Assembly: GCA_013396755.1 (NCBI GenBank)
Contig: VWZF01006903.1
Span: forward strand, 1,746,871 to 1,810,870
Length of the DNA stretch: 64,000 nucleotides
Origin: Sclerurus mexicanus
Lineage: Eukaryota; Chordata; Aves; Passeriformes; Furnariidae
Direction: 5' to 3'
Part shown: positions 51,041 through 62,108 of the stretch, in pieces
How positions within the stretch are numbered: position 1 is the first letter of the stretch
Layout of the letters: each line of letters begins with the position of its first letter
Translations under genes and position numbers: made by a program
The notes under the pieces: model-generated
Database searches by the model: none
Told to the model about the DNA's origin: nothing
The model's input: the letters and a program-made list of their open reading frames with translations, nothing else

Positions 51041-54000
51041 CCACACCTTGAGTGAAGCAGGCTGAAATACATCTTCCCATGTTACCTGCATGTTTTCTTG
51101 GTTTCATTTCTAAAGAGAAAGTGTGCTTTGTTAGAAATGGACAAAATTCAGGCCGGGAACTGGCTCTGGGAAATATACAAACACTGCTATGCTGCTGTCC
51201 ACTGAGGAAAGCACCAAGTGAGGAATCTTGTCACAGAAAGATTTGTCATCTACAGCCTCAGATCCTGAGCCCGCGTCTCTGACTGTGTGACTCCTGAGTG
51301 TAATATATTCATTCCTGGCACCCTAAAGCCAGCCTATATCAATGAATGCATTGCTTTGAGAAAAGTTAAATGCGGTTTTCCTATTAAATATCATGGAGGA
51401 AAAAAATATTTGTAGTAAAAATCCTGACAAGCACTTTTTGCTGTTGCCTTGTTTCCTTGATTACCTTCTTTACATGAGACAGCAAAAAAAAATTGAAAAA
51501 ATTAAAAGTCCTCATAGGACCCCCTTATGTTCAATTTCAATTACCAGCAGATATTTTGCACATAAGCTCTTGGCAGGCCTGGAGCTCACATATGAAGAGA
51601 TACAATAGATCCACTGACCCAGAGGTTGCCAGAGAAATCTTGCCTGCAGTATTTCTTTTTCTTCTACAATTACACTGAGCAAATACATAAACTATTAATT
51701 CCATTATTGTATATTTCACAAGTTCTCTTGCAATTCAGGGCCATCAAGGTTCCAGTTCACTGTGAGCAATAATTCCCTCCAAGCACATTTGGAAGCCCTC
51801 GGTAAGGGCTGAATCGGCTCTGTGTGCAGCCACAGAGGTTTCTGTGTCTCCTGCTCCAAAGGCTCCCTCACCCTGTGCACCCTGTACAGCACACACTTCA
51901 CACTGGCAGGCTCAGCAGCCCCAGGTGAGGGCTCAGGCCTTCACAGGGCATCAGCTGCAATATCTGGGCTTTGGCTGGGCTTTACATTCCTGCAGGCACC
52001 GCTCTGGATGGAGCAGTGCCACAGCAGGGGCCACGTGCTCTGCAGCCTCCTGTCCACACTCCACAGGCCTTCTGGCTAATTACAGGGGCTGGCAGCTGCA
52101 CTGCCTTCATTCCAAGGCAGGCCTTACCTTCATCTGGCTCCTCTCAAAAATAGTCTGAGCTCTGAGGGCAGCAGAGGTCATCTCCACTTGGAAATGTCAG
52201 TTTTCTGCCTTTTTCCTGCATTTCAAGCTTTTATATTCTGGATTAATTTTTTAGATGCCCTACAACTGACTAATAACAATGATAATAACAGAGGAGGAAC
52301 AGGAAGATCTACTTAACTGCTGATACAATATATTCCTAATCCACTGCCTCTGTCACAGCATTAACCCCTTTTTTCACCCTCTACAAGTGCTGCAAAAATA
52401 TTGCTTGGCCAAAGAAGATACATCAAAACCTTGTCCAATACCAGTGCTTCTACTGAAGGTTTTTTAACAACAGAACTGGCCTTGAACTTCTCAGGAAAAC
52501 CTTGGGTTTGTGCTGTAGCCAAGAGGAAGGCATAGAAGGAGAGCTGAGCAGTCAAAGGTGACACCAAAGCAAAGGCTTGATGTAGCACCAAATTGACTGA
52601 CAGTTAATGAGAATCTGGAGGGGAGGAGGTCAGGTTTGGAGATAGGCAGATATTTCAGGGGGACTTGGAAAAGAGCCAGAAGATACTCCTCTGCCCCAAT
52701 TCACCAGCTCCTCCTTATTCCACCTCTCCCTAGCCATTGTCACATGCTGACAACTGGCTGAGGCAGAGACCAGCAGGAAGCTCTGAACACCAAAATCTAC
52801 TGCTCCTGCAGCCCAGGCTGTGACCCAAACAGAGCAGTGATTACTGCAGCTGCTGGAAGGGCTGATGCCAGTCCCTCACTCAGCAGGAGCTGTGTCCCTG
52901 GTATTTGGGGACACACATACCAGGGCCCCCATCAGCAAAAACCCCTGCACATGGGCAAGAGAGCCTGGACATGCTGTGCTGTCAAAACCCATTGCCCCTA
53001 ATGTAAGCAGAGCAGGCAACCTGCCCTCCAGGTATCAGCCCCCTTGGCTTATGCATGCAGCCAGCCATGCTGTGTAATACAGAGCCCAGGAGCAACACAG
53101 AGCATTCCTCTCCATTGACCTTTCCACTGTGATTCTGCCTATGTGCACCAGGCTGCAAGCCTGTTTTCAATTCACTCATGCCCATACCTTGTTTATGAGG
53201 CAGCCTTTGGGTGCACTGGTTTAAGTTGCTGACTGCTTTCCTGGAAGTTTCAGAGGTTTATTCCCAAGAAACCCAGAAATGCTGCATAACACCATTCGTA
53301 CTCTTCCCACCCCTACACAGGTAGCTGCTTATGTGCACAGTTCCCCATCTCCAGCACTCAGAAAAGCTTGTTTTCTTTCAAAGCTGTTTGATATCTTGAC
53401 TTTTTTCTCTCCTTCCCATTTAACTAGTCCTTGCCTACTGCAGTCTAACCATAAACACTTACCAAGCCCTATTTATCTACTTTCTTGTCTTTGTACTTTC
53501 TGCAGTCCCTGGCTCCATTTTCAGGGGAGCTCAGTTACTTCAGTTCAACCTGTCCTACACTGTCACCAGCTCTTCCCATCTGCTCCCCCCATCCTTGCTC
53601 AGTCTGAGTCATATCAGAAGTGCAGGCAGATATCTCTGTGGAGACCATTTCAAAAGCAATGCCTCACTCTTGTGGATCACTTGAAATAAGTAATCACGTT
53701 GTCATCAGGCCACAGTATTTTTTCCAGCACTCAGTAGTGTCCCATCTCTTGTGTCCTTCCAGCTAACATATCTCAAGTCCTGTCACAGCCAAGATCAAAG
53801 GCCATGCATCTCTTCCCAATATTTTTATAGAGTTGCTCCCACTGTTCTACCACATGGCAAGGGGGCAGTCAAGGTACCAAAAGCAGAGCAGGCAAATAAG
53901 ACAGCTTTCATTCCACTTCCACTCCCCCTCTGGGTTCAGCCTCCCAAATCAAAGCTTGCACTGGTCTAATGGAGTGCTGGTATCTGAAACAGTGAAATAA

Positions 54001-55159
54001 TGGAGCACAGGCTAAAGTCTGCCACTGTGTATGGCTGTTAGCCACACACCAGTACAGTGAGGGGCTCTCCAGCACCACCTTACACTGTTTCACACAACTG
54101 CTACTGATAGAAACTTTGAAATATAACTTAGCATAGTTATAATTACTTTTTTAATTTATACACTTTGAAAGATACTGCTGCCTAAAACCACTGTAGAGGT
54201 TTCTGACACTGGGTTCAAGGACTGATGACACTTATGAGTTAATATTTATCTGACAAGAATCATCTATTCTATCATTCCTTTTTTCCTCTCCTGTATTTAA
54301 CAGCCCATTTATTCATTCATTCCCTATTACTTTGAAGGGTATTCACATTTGTTAGGAAACCCATAGTGAATCTGAAAGGATCTGCCCACATTGAGGGATG
54401 CAGTCACAGCTTTCAGAAAATTCTACATCACCCCCCAATTTCATCTTTGCATATTGATTTGTTTTTTTTTTTTTGTTCGGGGTTTTTTCCTGGTTAATGC
54501 TTTCCCACTTGGATGAACGCCTTCTAGCTTAAACAACATGTTAAGATAGTCCTGCTATTCTGGCCGCAGGTGCTGGAGAGAAATCCTGCTCATAATTTGC
54601 TTTCAGACACAGAGCTGGTGTTGGTTTACATGTATACACATCACCTCCATTCTGGGCTTCATCATAATTAGTTGTTGGGTTTGTGGGTAGAATTCATAAA
54701 CCATGGACACTGCAGTTAAACATCCTGGCCATGTGTGGCTTTGCACGAGGCTTAAAAATCTAATTTTGAAAGTCAAATAATATTAGCACTGACAGCAAGT
54801 GCTAACCAGTGACCCTAAAATGCCAAAGGCTTTCAGGTGCTCTGAGAGCAACTGAAGCTCTCTGGCATTTCAAGAAAAATGGATGACTTGGCAGCTAAAT
54901 AGTCATTCAGCAAAATAACCAACCCAGGCAAAGCAAAGTAGACTGTGTCTTTGTGAGATGAATATGAACAAAAGATTCATGGCTGCTCATAAGTGTTACT
55001 TCTTCTGCACACACTGGATTGAGAAATCAGTGTAACAAAGCACAGGGCACTGTGCTTCTCTTGCACAACAACAGGTATTTCCTGGGCGAGTCTGTCAAAG
55101 ACTACTATGCAACAGCATTGTAAAGAGCAGCTCAACTTACTCGAAGAGGCAAAAAAGCA
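51041..55159. other. Intergenic DNA between NDNFL and the CpG-rich element
   Basis: No gene is supported. Two short minus-strand segments (52128-52161 and 53188-53240) are flanked by usable splice signals and open in one frame, but their phases do not join, so I do not call them exons. A 136-codon + frame at 53.28-53.69 kb has no family resemblance. A poly-T run lies near 54462-54475. Confidence 0.55.
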
Positions 55160-55341
55160 AGTATGTCTCGTTCCTGCATTGCATTTCTCCGCACAGAAAC
55201 ACGATATAATTCCGGGCTGAGCCCAAAGGACACTGGGCTAACAAGCACCGCTGGCAGGAGCCGCTGTCGCTCCAGCAGCCCGCAGTGCCAGGAGCTGGCC
55301 GAGCATCCCCGGCAGCTCAGGGAATGCCGGGCTGCCGCCAG

Positions 55342-55356
55342 GCACGAGGGGGCACT
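55342..55356 (+). promoter_or_regulatory. CTCF-like motif inside the CpG-rich element
   Basis: GCACGAGGGGGCACT matches 13 of 15 positions of CCASYAGRKGGCRSY, plus orientation. The mismatches are the first base and the base before AG. Confidence 0.35.
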
Positions 55357-55389
55357 GTCAGGCTGGATGAGAGGCACAAAGAGCAGACT

Positions 55390-55453
55390 TGATAAGCCTT
55401 ATCAGGAGGAAATAGTTCAGCAAATTCAACAAGTCGAGCATCTTTCTGATAAG
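55390..55453. promoter_or_regulatory. Triple GATA motif cluster
   Basis: TGATAAGCCTTATCA (55390-55404) is a perfect inverted pair of TGATAAG with one base between the arms. A third CTGATAAGA follows at 55446-55454. All fit WGATAR, the GATA zinc-finger factor consensus. The arrangement abuts the CpG-rich, CTCF-like block. Confidence 0.4.
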
Positions 55454-55460
55454 ATTACGA

Positions 55461-58400
55461 GGCAAGAGAGATAGAAGGAAAACCCAAGCAGCTTACATTT
55501 TATTTTCATTTAGTCTTTCAAGCCATTCAATTTTGAGGGGGTTTTGTTTAAAGTGCATAAAAAGTGACAGCCAATAAACAATAAAAAGTAGGCACTTGCT
55601 GAAAGGACTGAAAGACCAATGCTCCCACTGTCCCCAAGGCAGTCAACACTGCCATCACTGATGGGGCTAAAGCTCCTATAAAACAGAGCAGTACTGTGGT
55701 GCTGAGGTTACAGATTTCACAAGGGTAAAGTGGGGAGTGTTAGTGCAGGCACAATCTGCCCAGCAAGCTGTGATCCCCACAACAACTCCATACCTCCTCC
55801 TGTAGTGCCCTTATCCTGAGGGAGTTTCTCCGGAATATTACTTCTCTGTCTCACCAACCACACTGAAAGACCCCCAGCCCACCAGAGCAGAATATCCCAT
55901 CTGTACTCCCAGACATGAGAAACAGACTGCAGTTTGTCAGGAACTCATCCTTTGGGGAATTTGGTAACTAAAACTGTAGCCTTTATGAGAGGTGAAGGCT
56001 TAGAGGGACTAAGAGCCATCCCTAAAAAACTGCATACCCTGACCTGTGCTGTTTCTGCACTGAGGAAAGGTCTCTGCAATTCTGCTTTCCTACCCCAAAT
56101 TCACAAAAGCATTTGAACAAGGACAGCCTTCCCAGAGCTGACGGCAAGAGACCAAGGGGGCAAGCACCAGAGACTGCAGTTTCTTTTTGCAGGTATTGGT
56201 ATCACTGACACAAGAGAGGCTTTGAGAAGGTGGCCCAGGAGCTCAGTTTCAAAAAGTTTTTTTCAGACTCCCATGGTAGTTTTCTCTGAAAGCAGAACCC
56301 AGTAAGAAGAGACACCACCAGGTGCTGGGCAAAAGCAGAAGGAACCCACAAAGAAGCAGAAGATAATGAGAAAACCTGAGTTTGTTAAAAGCTTCTAAAA
56401 AGAAAGGGCCCAACCTGGATCCACATTTTGCATGCAGCTCCCATTTTTGCAAGTCACCTACTACTTCAGGCATCCTTTTTGCTCAGACAGACATTTCTCC
56501 AGAGTGACATTCATTTTCCAAAGGGCTCTGAAGGAGCCCTGATAAAGGCTGTCAGTGGGATAAACCAGCCCTGGCCCTTTCTGCAGCATTTTCCAGGCAC
56601 CAGCACCACAGTGGTAACTGATACCAGTAATTTTTTCATCCTCGTTCCAGCAGCAACAAGATTGTACTTGACTGAGCTTCACTACTGATTAATGTCTGTC
56701 TCCAACAGTCACTGCCAGCATATAAACCCACTAAGCCCCTAGTATTCCTGTAGCTTGACTCACACAAATAGGAGAACTCAGCATGAAGTGTTGTCTGTCC
56801 CAAGACTATGATCCTAAGGAAATACTCAATCCAATCCTCCTCCAGAGGCCTCTGGAAATAACCACACATAGCACACTGTCAAGGTAATGTGCTGCTAGAC
56901 CTGGATCTCACATTTAACAGATCCGCTACATGAAAAACACCATAAAACCAGGAGAGGGACTTGAGGCAAAGAGTCAAAGTCTGGCTGTCCTGCTTTTCCT
57001 TTTCCTCTGGGAGACATAGTTCAGAATCAGTCTAGCAGCCCTCAAAGTGGTTCTACACAGCACAGCTGACGTGGTACCATTGTTGAGGGAAATCATCAGG
57101 TACCAAGACAAAGTACCAGTGTCGGGTCCCACACTTCTTGTGGAGGCAGGCAGTGCTTTAAAGAGATTAAATGCACCTCCACTGTGACCTTATCTGTCTC
57201 ACCTAAGGCCACAGACATAACCAGGGAGTTCAAGGTCAGCTATTTGAGTGGCTCTCAGTTATAGGAGTGCAGAAAAACAGATTTCCTCCCATGCCTCAAT
57301 GGAGAGTTTCACAGATACACCTCCAAGGAATGCCTGTGAAGCACAGCTCAACTTGTTTGATTTTCCAGGCCTCACTAGTGAGGCAAGGAGGATTCAAGAA
57401 ATGAATAGTTCAAAATGTGCTACCTGGTTGGAAATTTTTTTAATTCAAAACTTCTACTTGCGAATAACTGGCAACATTATGACATCCTAAGTAAATCCCT
57501 AAGATGCGGAGGTGGGAATCTCTAAGGCCTCTTCCTGAATCTATCTTCATTTACATAATTCTGTGCTCCAAACAACTCAAGCTGCACAGTGGTATCTACA
57601 GATACCAAGTTATCGTGGAACAACGTGTTCATAGTGCTCTGAGCACTACTAAGGAAGGGAGGATTCTTCAGCCCTGTTTCATGTAGAAGAATCACAACCA
57701 AAGAGGGAACCAATATCAAACACTACAGTCAGTAAGCAGTGCCTTTGAGGACAACAGCCATCCACCCACACAGGAGGATCCTTTTCTTTATCTACAACTC
57801 AAAGAAGGAAGCAATTTTATTACTGGGTTGACCTAAAAAAACCTAAAGTGTTTCAATACAGGCAGGCAGTTGCATAAGTGGTCCAAAACCTCTGGGTTTA
57901 TTATGTTGTACAGTCCTCAAAGCAAGACTTTCAGAAGCATCTACTGCCAGTTTCTCAGCTCAGACTGAGAACCCACAAGTTGGCTAGACCATGACCAGTG
58001 CTTTGCCTCCTGGTGGGACAAAACTTTGTCAAATCTGTCCATACCTCAATGAACCCATAACAGTTACATCTGCAAACAATTTGGCCCATAATATATTCCT
58101 CCCTAGTCATACTGATGCAAAGGAAAAAATGCTACTTTTACAGTGACTACTTTATCCCTGTTATTCACATGTACTTATGCTCAGCTTTTCTAGAACACCT
58201 GGAAGAAAGCAGCAAAGTGGGGGTTTCTTGTTGTTCCAAAAATAGAATATAATTACCTACAAACAAGTAATCTCTAGTAAACTCTAACTCCAAAATACAG
58301 TTATTCTTTATCTAAAAAGCAAATCAATTCACTTTGAAATTTCTCTGAAAGTTATATCAGAACTCCTACTAGTGCAAATGTTTTTTGTTTGCAAGGGCAG

Positions 58401-59096
58401 TTATTCTTGAAGGACTCAACAATGGAATTTAAGGGTGATTCAGAACATGAAAAAACTGTAGTTCTAAAAAGGACATTAGATTGTAAATCTGCAGCTCATG
58501 TTGCGTTAGGCACAGTTAGTTCTGACTAGAATAACTGACAATTACATTATTCAATAGCCTTTTGAGCCTCAGAAATTGGCAGCAAACCTAATATTTCAGC
58601 TATTTGGATAAAACCACTCCTTGTCTCCAGGGTTTTGCTGTTTATTTGCCTCAACTGCATTAATTCCATCTTAACCAGGTATTCAGAAAATGTGTGATAG
58701 GGGAATTGATCAGTCAAAACATACCGAACATTCTTTTCCAGAGGACTGCAAAATTGTTCATTCAAGTAGCTCTTTTGCAACATCCTTTGGCTACACTGTC
58801 CCTCCCACCAGCTTCTAAGAATAATGGAATTATATCCATTATTGTCCCACTACAGTTTCCTTCTCTGAACATTTGAGTACAATACTCACATCTACTCTTA
58901 CTTCGTTTGGAGCAGGAAGTTCCCTTCCCCTCACAACAGAGCAGCTCCCCACCCACTTTCTCAGTGCCATAACAAGGCCCAGTGACATAACGAAGCATGC
59001 TCATACCCTACTGCTAAAGCAGACTTAAAAGGTAAGTGGAATTTTAAAAGAATAGTGGAAAGACCAAATCCTAAGAAGGAAACCTGAAAGAATTAC
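55461..59096. other. Intergenic or 3' region, no gene seen
   Basis: Frames are short (at most about 88 codons) on both strands. The minus-strand frame at 58547-58783 has protein-like composition (78 codons, containing SGFIQIAEILGLLPISE), but I could not tie it to splice sites that join the exon at 59097-59166, so it is left as a possible terminal exon only. No repeats are recognised. Confidence 0.5.
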
Positions 59097-59166
59097 CTGA
59101 AGCCCTCAGACAGGAAGGAGCCACTCGCATTTCGTGGGAGTCCCGCAGGACCAGCAAATTGCAACA
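59097..59166 (-). CDS. Candidate internal exon of an unidentified minus-strand gene
   Basis: The 70-base segment is preceded on the minus strand by an excellent acceptor (TTTTTCCTGTGTTCTTGCCCCAG) and followed by TTCAG|GTAATT. Only one phase is needed: two bases, 22 codons, two bases. The peptide includes LQFAGPAGLPRNASGSF and then LSEGF. CpGs are retained in this short stretch (GCGGG, CACGA, TGCGAG) unlike the flanks, as expected of coding DNA. I do not recognise the protein. The phase fits an internal exon whose neighbours I could not define. Confidence 0.4.
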
Positions 59167-59574
59167 CTGGGGCAAGAACACAGGAAAAACCCAATATAAA
59201 CACAAAACTAGGATCTCTATCTGAATTTTGTATTCCCAGCAGAATAAGGGTGAACAGCATTTGGCCTTTTGGGAAATTATGGGTTACTTTCGGAGCACGG
59301 CTTTGATTTCAGTTCTAGTTGGTTTGGTCCAGGCTGGTGTCCAAACCTTTCAAAAAGCAATTCAGTTAAAACAGTTAAAGGAAGCAGTACAGGGTTTACT
59401 GCACTTTTACCTTAAACAGGGAAATGTTTTGGCTGGAAGCAGGTTAGACCAAGAATCTTTTTTTTATTATATGCATATTGAGACCACAGACTAATCGTGA
59501 TGGGCTTAAGTGCAGTAATAAGTGTTCTGGACACCCACTGTTAGTCCCACTTGAAAGTAACTGAGCAATTTTTA

Positions 59575-59589
59575 CCACTAGGTGGCACC
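59575..59589 (+). promoter_or_regulatory. CTCF binding motif, plus orientation
   Basis: CCACTAGGTGGCACC fits CCASYAGRKGGCRSY at all 15 positions, the best CTCF-type match I found in the window. The motif reads on the + strand. Occupancy needs chromatin data from a bird tissue. Confidence 0.6.
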
Positions 59590-60744
59590 AGAGAATATTT
59601 GAACATTAAAGGAAGGACCACTGTGATCTGGGGTAGTTTTAAAGCAAATCTAACAACTAAATTAAAAAAATTAGTCATCTTCACTAAGTATATGAGCTCT
59701 TTAATCACTTGACTACAAGTGATACACAGCTCATCCGAAGGCAAGTTACAACTATATCCATGATTTCTGCATTACCAAGTGTTTTTTATTCGTAATCACA
59801 CACAGAAAGTGTTTAATGTGAAATCACCATACAGTTGGATTTAACTGAGATGAATGGCTTTGTAGCATTTTATTTGTCTTGCTGAAAAGAAAAATATATC
59901 TCTGTCCAGACAATTCCAAACGTCGGCTGTTATAAAAAGACCCTTTCAAGACTCCCTGTGCATAGCTGGTACAACTCCAGCTAGGTCTATGAATAATTTA
60001 CCAGCTAATGAGCTCTTTTCTGTTTATGAAATAATACTCTTAAGAATAATAAGGCAGGACATAAGCAGTAGCCATATGTTTCTTCTCAAATTCCAGCCAG
60101 ACAAATGACTTGAAAACTGCTGTTGCAAGAACTTCTAAAGCATATGGCTAAGTACAGGGAATTTGTTAAGTTCTTGTGTCAGATCCAAGAGTTTCCAATT
60201 ATCAACAAAAGATGGCATACCAACCCAATTACTCCTGATATATTCCAGTCAAGACAGATTCCAAGTAAGCATAGCTGTGTGGGTGTATGTGGTTTGAAAT
60301 AACAGGAATCACTGCAAATTTAGTGTAAATAAAAAAAGGAGACCTTCAGATCACATCCAGACAAATGTGTCCCAGTGTGCTGAATGTACTTTCAACAGGA
60401 AGCAGGAATTTTTAGGCATTCTACCAGCGCTGATTTCAAGCCACCATAAACTATTAGAGGTACATTTACTTTCCAGCATTACAGAAAACTCCTGCAACAG
60501 CTTATTTCATTTGTCAGACAGAAAAAGGAATACAGACTTCTTACATAAAAGAAAAATGTACTAAGTAATTTGGTTTGGTTTTTTTTAAATTATTAATTGC
60601 AGACTGCTTTCCAAGGCAACATCTTTGTCATGCTGGGTAAACAGGAGGCTACAATTAGCAGTCAAGGCACTGACTATCATGCACATTGTTGATGCATCTG
60701 ACTGAGCAACTGAGGCCAGTCCCATGTTCTTACTCACAGGAGTA

Positions 60745-60788
60745 CTTAGCCCCAGACCCTGTGTTTCCATACAGGGTCTGGGGCTAAG
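60745..60788. repeat. Perfect 17-bp inverted repeat with local duplication
   Basis: CTTAGCCCCAGACCCTG (60745-60761) is exactly complementary to CAGGGTCTGGGGCTAAG (60772-60788) around a 10-base loop. The 13-mer TGTGTTTCCATAC starting at 60760 recurs at 60795-60807. The pattern resembles a template-switch (replication slippage) product. The stem is short for a typical microRNA hairpin. Confidence 0.85.
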
Positions 60789-62071
60789 ACACAATGTGTT
60801 TCCATACCGTGCCTTAACTAAGGAATCTCCAGCCACTCTACTTGACAGCACAATGGAAAAAAGACAATATATTCACAACAAAGAACCAGAACTCATATAA
60901 CCTTTAAGAAAAAAATGAGGAAAATATTTATACACTAAATAATATTTCATATTCATACTGTAAAATTTATTACATCATCCTAAGGGCTATATAAACTGAC
61001 AAGGGTTATTCCCACTGGATTAGGTCAGTGTGTCAATCCAGGTCCATGACAGCATAATCTCCACTAAATGACTATTTTCCACTATTTTTTCTGCTTCTGG
61101 GTTAATTTTTGTGTGATCACACATTTTGCAAGGAAGATAAAGGTCTACAGGTCAGTTCATGCTGCACTTATGCTTGAAATCAGCACATTGAAAGCCACTG
61201 CTTCAGCCTTTGATATATATTTAGCTTCCAACAACTGTGCCAGTTCAAGGTCTAAGCCATGACTGGTAGTAAAACATACTAAGTGACAACTACCCATGGG
61301 CAAGGCAATTACCAAGATGCTTGCCTTTTGGTCAGCCACAGCCCTGCAGGTTCTCTTGGGTCAAGTTGCTCAGTCCCCACCAGGGCAGATTTCACTTACT
61401 ACAACTACAGACCCTGGCTTGCTAATGGGAGTAAGGCCTGACTGGAGGCTGCTGGAACATCCCTAACAGCCCATCTGCTGAGGAAAAAGCCTGAAAGAAA
61501 TCATGCCATGGGTGAAGAGAGCAAAAAGCCCTACAAAGCCTGACAACCACCTCATCTTCCTCAAGATTTCCAGCTAGACAAGTTGATCATGAGGGAGACT
61601 GGTCCATTCCAATCAAAGTAAGCAAAATGTGTGGAAAATGATCCCCAAATGCTTAGAACAAACTAAATATTAAAGTAACACCCTGTGCAAAAATGTTTAA
61701 GAGCCTAGGAACACAACTTTTCTAAGGGCTCATTTTTCTCTTGCATGAAAACTGCAAATCACTAATTTAACTAACTCTTCATTTATATCGACTTTAAGAG
61801 TAGTGCCCAGGCTACTAGTTTAAAAAGCAGGAAGAATTTTTTTTTAAAACACAAGTTTTATCTAATTAATGCATCTTAACAAAGAAAAGAGGTGAAGAAA
61901 GACATTTTCTACCTGTTGAAAGTTATCTCTACCTACAGTCAGAAGATTTAAGAAAACCCTTAAAGTCATACTGAAATTGGCCATGCCCCTGAATTCTAAG
62001 TATAGATAACTGATTTTTCCCAAACACAAGACTAAAACTAAACTGTTGTTCCTTATCAGAGCAAATAATAC

Positions 62072-62108
62072 CTGGCAAAGTTCATAGGCATTTCCAATAT
62101 TAACCCAC
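62072..62108 (-). CDS. Candidate micro-exon of an unidentified minus-strand gene
   Basis: Thirty-seven bases lie between a strong minus-strand acceptor (TTTTCTTTGGTTTACAG) and the donor GCCAG|GTATTA. One base plus 12 codons gives WVNIGNAYELCQ, which has the look of a tetratricopeptide-repeat helix (NIGNAYE). The resemblance is too short to assign a family. The exon ends on a codon boundary, so the next exon should begin in phase 0. Confidence 0.3.

Larger units (their letters stand above)
55160..55460. promoter_or_regulatory. CpG-rich regulatory element with CTCF-like and GATA motifs
   Basis: About 13 CpGs occur in roughly 190 bases (55167-55360), against a CpG-poor background. The block contains a CTCF-like site and is followed within 50 bases by a palindromic GATA pair and a third GATA site. 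On the minus strand a consensus donor (CTTCGA|GTAAGT, exon side ending at 55140) lies just downstream, so the block could be a minus-strand first exon, perhaps of a long non-coding RNA. An enhancer, insulator or stand-alone promoter fits equally well. Open frames across it on both strands (about 80 and 103 codons) are probably by-products of high GC. Confidence 0.4.
59167..62071. other. Probable intronic DNA of the minus-strand gene; no other gene seen
   Basis: The stretch contains the CTCF-like motif at 59575 and the perfect inverted repeat at 60745-60788. A + frame at 59228-59494 (88 codons) and a minus frame at 60585-60851 lack family resemblance. One short minus segment near 60806-60838 is flanked by weak splice-like signals and is not called. 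Confidence 0.45.

Noticed and set aside
52128..53240. Two minus-strand splice-flanked segments (52128-52161 and 53188-53240)
   Set aside because: Each is open in one frame but their phases do not join, and segments this short are often open by chance.
53279..53689. 136-codon + strand frame, the longest outside the NDNF-like gene
   Set aside because: Serine/proline/leucine-rich CT-biased composition, no recognisable domain and no start or splice context. This length is expected by chance in 64 kb.
58547..58783. 78-codon minus frame with protein-like composition
   Set aside because: No splice sites that connect it in frame with the 59.1 kb exon, and no family match. It is kept only as a possible terminal exon in the region note.
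61399..61500. Minus-strand segment with a good acceptor and a GTA|GTAAGT donor
   Set aside because: All three frames contain stops, so it cannot be a coding exon.
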